A DNA stretch of 37,216 nt from Kaiparowitsia implicata GSE-PSE-MK54-09C (GTDB lineage Bacteria; Cyanobacteriota; Cyanobacteriia; Elainellales; Elainellaceae), in contig JAHHHI010000017.1 of NCBI GenBank assembly GCA_019359435.1, positions 1 to 37,216 of the forward strand, written 5' to 3'. Of this stretch, positions 33,640 to 37,216 are shown piece by piece. Each line of letters starts with the position of its first letter. The stretch's first letter is position 1. Position numbers and translations under genes: made by a program. A model generated the notes under the pieces. That model was not told the DNA's origin and searched no databases. It saw only the letters and a list, made by a program, of their open reading frames with translations.

Positions 33640-34041
33640 ATGCCCTACACCTCGTCGCAATTTCTCGCAGTTCTAGTCGGATTGGGATATGCCACAGGTG
33701 GGGACAGACCCGAAGGAGAAACTGCCGCTATTCAAGCGTTTCAGCAAGACTATGCCTTGCGCCCGACAGGCGAGGGCGATCGCCTGACTCAAGAACGGGC
33801 GCGTCAGTTGGTTCGCAATCTGAAGCACAGCCTCAATCTCGTGGTCGAAGCGCAGCTTCCCATTAGCGAGTTTTATGATGGGCAAACCCAGGCAGCCGTA
33901 GCACAGTTTCAGGCAGCGCAGCAGATGCCGCTGACGGGCATTGCCGATCGGGCTTTGCGTCAGGCGTTAGAAGAGCAGGTCAAACATCAGCTGCGGCGGC
34001 AGGTGTCTCGGCTGGTGGACGATCGCCCTCTCATTGCCTAA
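33640..34041 (+). CDS. Peptidoglycan-binding-like repeat protein
   Basis: A 133-residue protein made of two related helical units of the PG_binding_1 type: SQFLAVLVGLGYATGG..GETAAIQAFQQDYALRPTGEGD, then EAQLPISEFYDGQTQAAVAQFQAAQQMPLTGIAD. Each has the LGY / AV..FQ....L..TG pattern. There is no signal peptide, so despite the fold a role in the wall is doubtful. Such stand-alone proteins are common in cyanobacteria. It lies 292 bases before uvrB on the same strand. Confidence 0.75.
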   Translation: MPYTSSQFLAVLVGLGYATGGDRPEGETAAIQAFQQDYALRPTGEGDRLTQERARQLVRNLKHSLNLVVEAQLPISEFYDGQTQAAVAQFQAAQQMPLTGIADRALRQALEEQVKHQLRRQVSRLVDDRPLIA

Positions 34042-34333
34042 CGATCTGCACCGTGCTTGCCCTCAGGCAGCCCGCCTAGTTCCACCGCCTATTCCACCAA
34101 AGTGCAGAACCCGGCGCAGAGGCCAGTTTACCCGTTGGATCTCCCCGGCTCTAGGCCCTTCATTCCTCAAATTCACGTCATCCTGGCTCTCCCCTCAATT
34201 GCCGGTGATTGACTACCCCATATTTAAGAAAAATCCGTCATCATGTAAACCAGGTGCAGATTGAACCCTGCACGGTTGCTGAGGTTTTGAGATAGCCCCA
34301 TCCTTCTAATATTTTTTCTATACGGCCAGCCCT

Positions 34334-36403
34334 ATGGAGTTTCAGATTCAGGCCCCGTTTGAGCCCACCGGTGATCAACCGACGGCGATCGCCCAACTCA
34401 CCACATTGCTCCAGCAGAACAACCAATTTCAAACCCTGCGGGGTGCCACCGGCACCGGCAAAACCCACACCATGGCGCGGGTGATTCAAAACCTGGGCAA
34501 GCCCACGCTGGTGCTCGCCCACAACAAAACCTTGGCCGCGCAGCTCTGCAACGAGTTGCGAGAATTCTTCCCCGACAACGCGGTCGAATATTTCATCAGC
34601 TATTACGACTATTACCAGCCCGAAGCCTATATCCCCGTTACTGACACCTATATTGCCAAAACGGCGTCGATTAACGAAGAAATCGACATGCTGCGCCACT
34701 CCGCCACGCGATCGCTGTTTGAGCGCAAAGACGTGATTGTGGTCGCCTCCATTAGCTGCATCTATGGCTTGGGAATTCCATCGGAATACCTCAACGCCTC
34801 CGTGCCGCTGCGGGTTGGGGAAGAGATGAACCCACGCAGCATTTTGCGCGATTTGGCCGCGATTCAATACGAGCGCAACGATCTGGATGTGGGGCGCGGG
34901 CGGTTTCGCGTTAAGGGCGATGTGCTAGAAATTGGCCCCGCCTATGAAGACCGCATCATTCGGGTTGAGTTTTTTGGCGATGAAATTGACGCGATTCGCT
35001 ACATTGACCCGATCACAGGCACCACAATCCAAAGTATGGATGGCGTCAACATTTATCCCGCTAAGCACTTTGTCACCCCTGGCGACCGGGTCGAAATTGC
35101 CTGCCATGCCATCGAAGCGGAACTGCGAGAACGGCTCGAAGAACTCGAAAAAGAGGGCAAACTGCTAGAGGCACAGCGGCTAGAACAGCGCACCCGCTAT
35201 GACTTAGAGATGATCCGCGAGGTGGGCTACTGCAACGGCGTAGAAAACTACGCGCGGCATCTGGCAGGGCGCATAGCTGGGTCGCCACCGGAATGCTTAC
35301 TCGACTATTTCCCAGACGATTGGCTGCTGGTGATTGATGAGTCTCACGTCACAATTCCGCAGATTCGCGGCATGTACAATGGCGATCGCTCTCGCAAAAT
35401 GGTGCTGATTGACCACGGCTTTCGCCTGCCTAGCGCCGCCGACAACCGCCCGCTTAAGGCTGAAGAATTTTGGGAGAAGGTAAGCCAGTGTGTGTTTGTG
35501 TCAGCCACACCCGGGGTTTGGGAATTGGAGAAGTGCGGCGCAGAGTTTGAGCTAGATGCGGTGGAAGGCCAAGAGGTGCGGGATAGCGATTACCGCTACA
35601 TTGCAGGCACGGGCAAGGTTGTGGAGCAGGTGATTCGCCCGACGGGTGTGCTTGACCCCGAAGTGTTTGTGCGTCCAACCGAAGGCCAGATCGACGATCT
35701 GCTCAGCGAGATTCAAGAGCGGGTGAAGCGCAACGAGCGCACCCTAATCACCACGCTGACCAAGCGCATGGCTGAAGATTTAACAGAATACTTTCAGGAG
35801 CGATCGGTGCGCGTTCGCTACCTGCATTCCGAAATCAACTCCATTGAGCGCATCGAGATTTTGCAAGACCTGCGAGAGGGACACTTTGATGTACTAGTGG
35901 GGGTGAACCTGCTGCGGGAGGGGCTTGACCTCCCCGAGGTATCGTTAGTCGCGATTCTGGATGCAGATAAAGAAGGCTATTTGCGGGCTGAGCGATCGCT
36001 CATTCAAACCATTGGGCGCGCCGCTCGTCACATTCATGGGCAGGCCATTCTCTATGCAGATAACCTCACCCGAAGCATGGAACGCGCCATTAGCGAAACC
36101 CTACGCCGCCGCATTATCCAGATGGAGTACAACGAGGCTCACGGCGTGGTGCCCATGCCCATCATCAAAAAGCAGAAAAACTCTATTCTGCAATTTCTGG
36201 ATGTCTCGCGCCGCATCAATGCGCAAGATTTAGAAGAGATCTGCGAACAAGCCGATGATCTCTCTTTAGACGATATTCCCGATCTGATCGGCAAGCTCGA
36301 AGCCCAGATGAAAGATGCCGCCAAGCGCCTAGAGTTTGAAGAAGCCGCTAAGATGCGCGATCGCATTAAACAACTGCGCGATCGCCTAATTGGCAAGCGC
36401 TAA
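34334..36403 (+). CDS. uvrB: Excinuclease ABC subunit B
   Basis: A 689-residue DNA-damage recognition helicase of nucleotide excision repair; it takes the lesion from UvrA and recruits UvrC. Walker A is GATGTGKT (37-44), the beta-hairpin that probes DNA contains [12 protein letters not shown] (about 93-104), and the DEAD-type motif is [10 protein letters not shown] (about 335). Helicase motifs V and VI are [22 protein letters not shown] and QTIGRAARH. The C-terminal UVR domain [24 protein letters not shown] binds UvrC. Length and ends are normal. The start is the ATG at 34334. Confidence 0.97.
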   Translation: MEFQIQAPFEPTGDQPTAIAQLTTLLQQNNQFQTLRGATGTGKTHTMARVIQNLGKPTLVLAHNKTLAAQLCNELREFFPDNAVEYFISYYDYYQPEAYIPVTDTYIAKTASINEEIDMLRHSATRSLFERKDVIVVASISCIYGLGIPSEYLNASVPLRVGEEMNPRSILRDLAAIQYERNDLDVGRGRFRVKGDVLEIGPAYEDRIIRVEFFGDEIDAIRYIDPITGTTIQSMDGVNIYPAKHFVTPGDRVEIACHAIEAELRERLEELEKEGKLLEAQRLEQRTRYDLEMIREVGYCNGVENYARHLAGRIAGSPPECLLDYFPDDWLLVIDESHVTIPQIRGMYNGDRSRKMVLIDHGFRLPSAADNRPLKAEEFWEKVSQCVFVSATPGVWELEKCGAEFELDAVEGQEVRDSDYRYIAGTGKVVEQVIRPTGVLDPEVFVRPTEGQIDDLLSEIQERVKRNERTLITTLTKRMAEDLTEYFQERSVRVRYLHSEINSIERIEILQDLREGHFDVLVGVNLLREGLDLPEVSLVAILDADKEGYLRAERSLIQTIGRAARHIHGQAILYADNLTRSMERAISETLRRRIIQMEYNEAHGVVPMPIIKKQKNSILQFLDVSRRINAQDLEEICEQADDLSLDDIPDLIGKLEAQMKDAAKRLEFEEAAKMRDRIKQLRDRLIGKR

Positions 36404-36452
36404 TCCATAGATCGATGGAGGCAGGGCTCATGGTGTGCGTCTCAGGTTTCGG

Positions 36453-36914
36453 CTAGGTGGGTCGCACTCCATAGGTGCGCATTGCCGACTCTACTTGAGA
36501 CTGTTCCGTTGTCTCAGCCGAATACAGCCGATAGCTGGGAGCCACGATCGGCTCAACCGCCTGAGCCTGGACTACAAGAACACTGTGGATCGGGAAGCGT
36601 GGCCCCGCCATCGCTTGCAGTGGGGCAGCCCAATGCGAATAGCTGGCGTCCTGTCTACGAACGTTCTGGGCTGTCCCAATGATCTTGAAGCCCTTCTGAA
36701 CGAAGATGTCGATAAAGCTGACGCACACCTGAGGGTTGAGCACTACGTTTCGCACACTCCTCGGTGACGCAATGTTTGCGATCACGATGTGCTCCGCATC
36801 AAACGGCGCAAAGATCTCCTTCGGCGAGACATTGGGTTGACCCGTTTCGTCAACCGTTGCTAGCCAGCAAAGAACACTGCGATGAGCGGCATGTAAAACT
36901 TCCGGTGAGAGCAT
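36453..36914 (-). CDS. Pyridoxamine 5'-phosphate oxidase-like (PPOX) flavin protein
   Basis: A 153-residue split-barrel protein. LCWLATVDETGQPNVSPKEIFAPFDAEHIVIANIASPRSVRNVVLNPQVCVSFIDIFVQKGFKIIGTA is the typical FMN- or heme-binding PPOX barrel, with the N-V-x-x-N-P-x-V segment. The small-molecule substrate is not predictable. The start is the ATG at 36912-36914. It is convergent with uvrB, 49 bases between ends. Confidence 0.85.
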   Translation of the reverse strand: MLSPEVLHAAHRSVLCWLATVDETGQPNVSPKEIFAPFDAEHIVIANIASPRSVRNVVLNPQVCVSFIDIFVQKGFKIIGTAQNVRRQDASYSHWAAPLQAMAGPRFPIHSVLVVQAQAVEPIVAPSYRLYSAETTEQSQVESAMRTYGVRPT

Positions 36915-37030
36915 GGGCAGATAGGGGTAATGGGATGCCTAACGGCAAAATGCAGCGGCGACAGATAAGCTCAAACTGAGCACCAGCGGCTTTCGTCCGT
37001 CCGTTGCCATGACGTATTTGGCTGCAGGGG

Positions 37031-37216
37031 CTACCTCGGTGCTCTACGCCAACCATTGGCGATCGCCTCTGACTCTGTGCAAAACCACCTCTCCCCGTGT
37101 GCCGGATCGATCTTAGTTGATGCATAATCCTCCATACCCGGAAGATGATACAACTTGTTTCCTGTTGCAATTGAAACATTGCCTTTGATGACACATCCAG
37201 GCTGTGTAATAGATGT
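37031..37216 (-). CDS. Sunset-domain protein, C-terminal part, cut by the window edge
   Basis: The frame enters from the right edge and ends at a stop at 37031-37033. It reads CVIKGNVSIATGNKLYHLPG, then MEDYASTKIDPAHGERWFCT and ESEAIANGWRRAPR. This is the small calcium- or zinc-type sunset domain (C-x-I-K-G-N, K-x-Y-H-x-P-G, T-x-I, G-E-R-W-F-C-T/S, A-x-x-x-G-W-R) found at the C-terminus of exported thermonuclease-like nucleases. The rest of the protein lies outside, so a nuclease is possible but unproven. Confidence 0.8.
   Translation of the reverse strand, partial: TSITQPGCVIKGNVSIATGNKLYHLPGMEDYASTKIDPAHGERWFCTESEAIANGWRRAPR

Noticed and set aside
34241-34867. 208-residue frame on the minus strand
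   Set aside because: It is the complement of the uvrB start. The uvrB motifs are certain and this frame has none.
36850-37194. 114-residue frame on the minus strand
   Set aside because: It overlaps both the PPOX start and the sunset-domain gene in another frame, is rich in Arg, Ser and Gln without motifs, and the sunset-domain frame explains the sequence better.

Overview
The window is cyanobacterial chromosome. The HIP1 octamer GCGATCGC is scattered through most of it. The core genes are of cyanobacterial type: a fused ModBC transporter, a DUF3727-mltG-yqeG-proB gene row, a 119-residue SSB, mreBCD, a small PedR-like LuxR regulator, and a protein built on a phycocyanin beta chain. The source is probably a moderately GC-rich, transposon-bearing cyanobacterium. 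I cannot name the genus from the sequence alone.

Layout. 1-62: start of an IS630-type transposase cut by the window edge. 0.4-3.1 kb: molybdate uptake (modA, fused modBC), minus strand. 3.6-8.6 kb: leftward genes DUF1643, proB, yqeG, mltG, DUF3727, ssb. 9.75-12.35 kb: the cell-shape operon mreB-mreC-mreD, rightward. 12.9-15.2 kb: a sodium:solute symporter and a GNAT acetyltransferase, leftward. 15.7-16.6 kb: an HtpX-like M48 protease.

About 16.6-24.4 kb is an accessory segment. It holds a YcxB-like membrane protein, a RAYT transposase with REP-type palindromes and a deletion derivative, a three-gene leftward operon, several small or unknown genes, a glycosyltransferase, and remnants of IS5-like and IS1-like transposases. 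No GCGATCGC is visible between about 16.63 and 20.57 kb, and the sequence there is AT-richer than its surroundings.

From 24.4 kb ordinary genes resume. These are an orphan pstB with a likely Pho box, an RDD / membrane protein / SpoIIM cluster, a LuxR-type regulator, TetR with an M28 peptidase, a MATE exporter, a peptidoglycan-binding-like protein, uvrB and a PPOX protein. A sunset-domain protein is cut by the right edge.

The most unusual item is the operon at 19879-18248 (minus). Its first gene encodes a phycocyanin-beta-like chain that keeps the Cys82 bilin site and its surrounding residues. The loop that normally carries the second bilin cysteine is replaced by about 90 foreign residues, after which the normal C-terminal helix resumes. 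It is followed by a retropepsin-like aspartic protease and, with an 8-base overlap, a small Trypco1-like protein of a type associated with bacterial conflict or signalling proteases. I infer a protease module with a phycobiliprotein-derived sensor or bait; this is a hypothesis.

The intergenic regions hold several short inverted-repeat elements that look like MITEs, a run of perfect palindromes at 12.6 kb, and a run of four hairpins at 32.88-33.07 kb that may be a structured RNA. I saw no rRNA, tRNA or CRISPR array.
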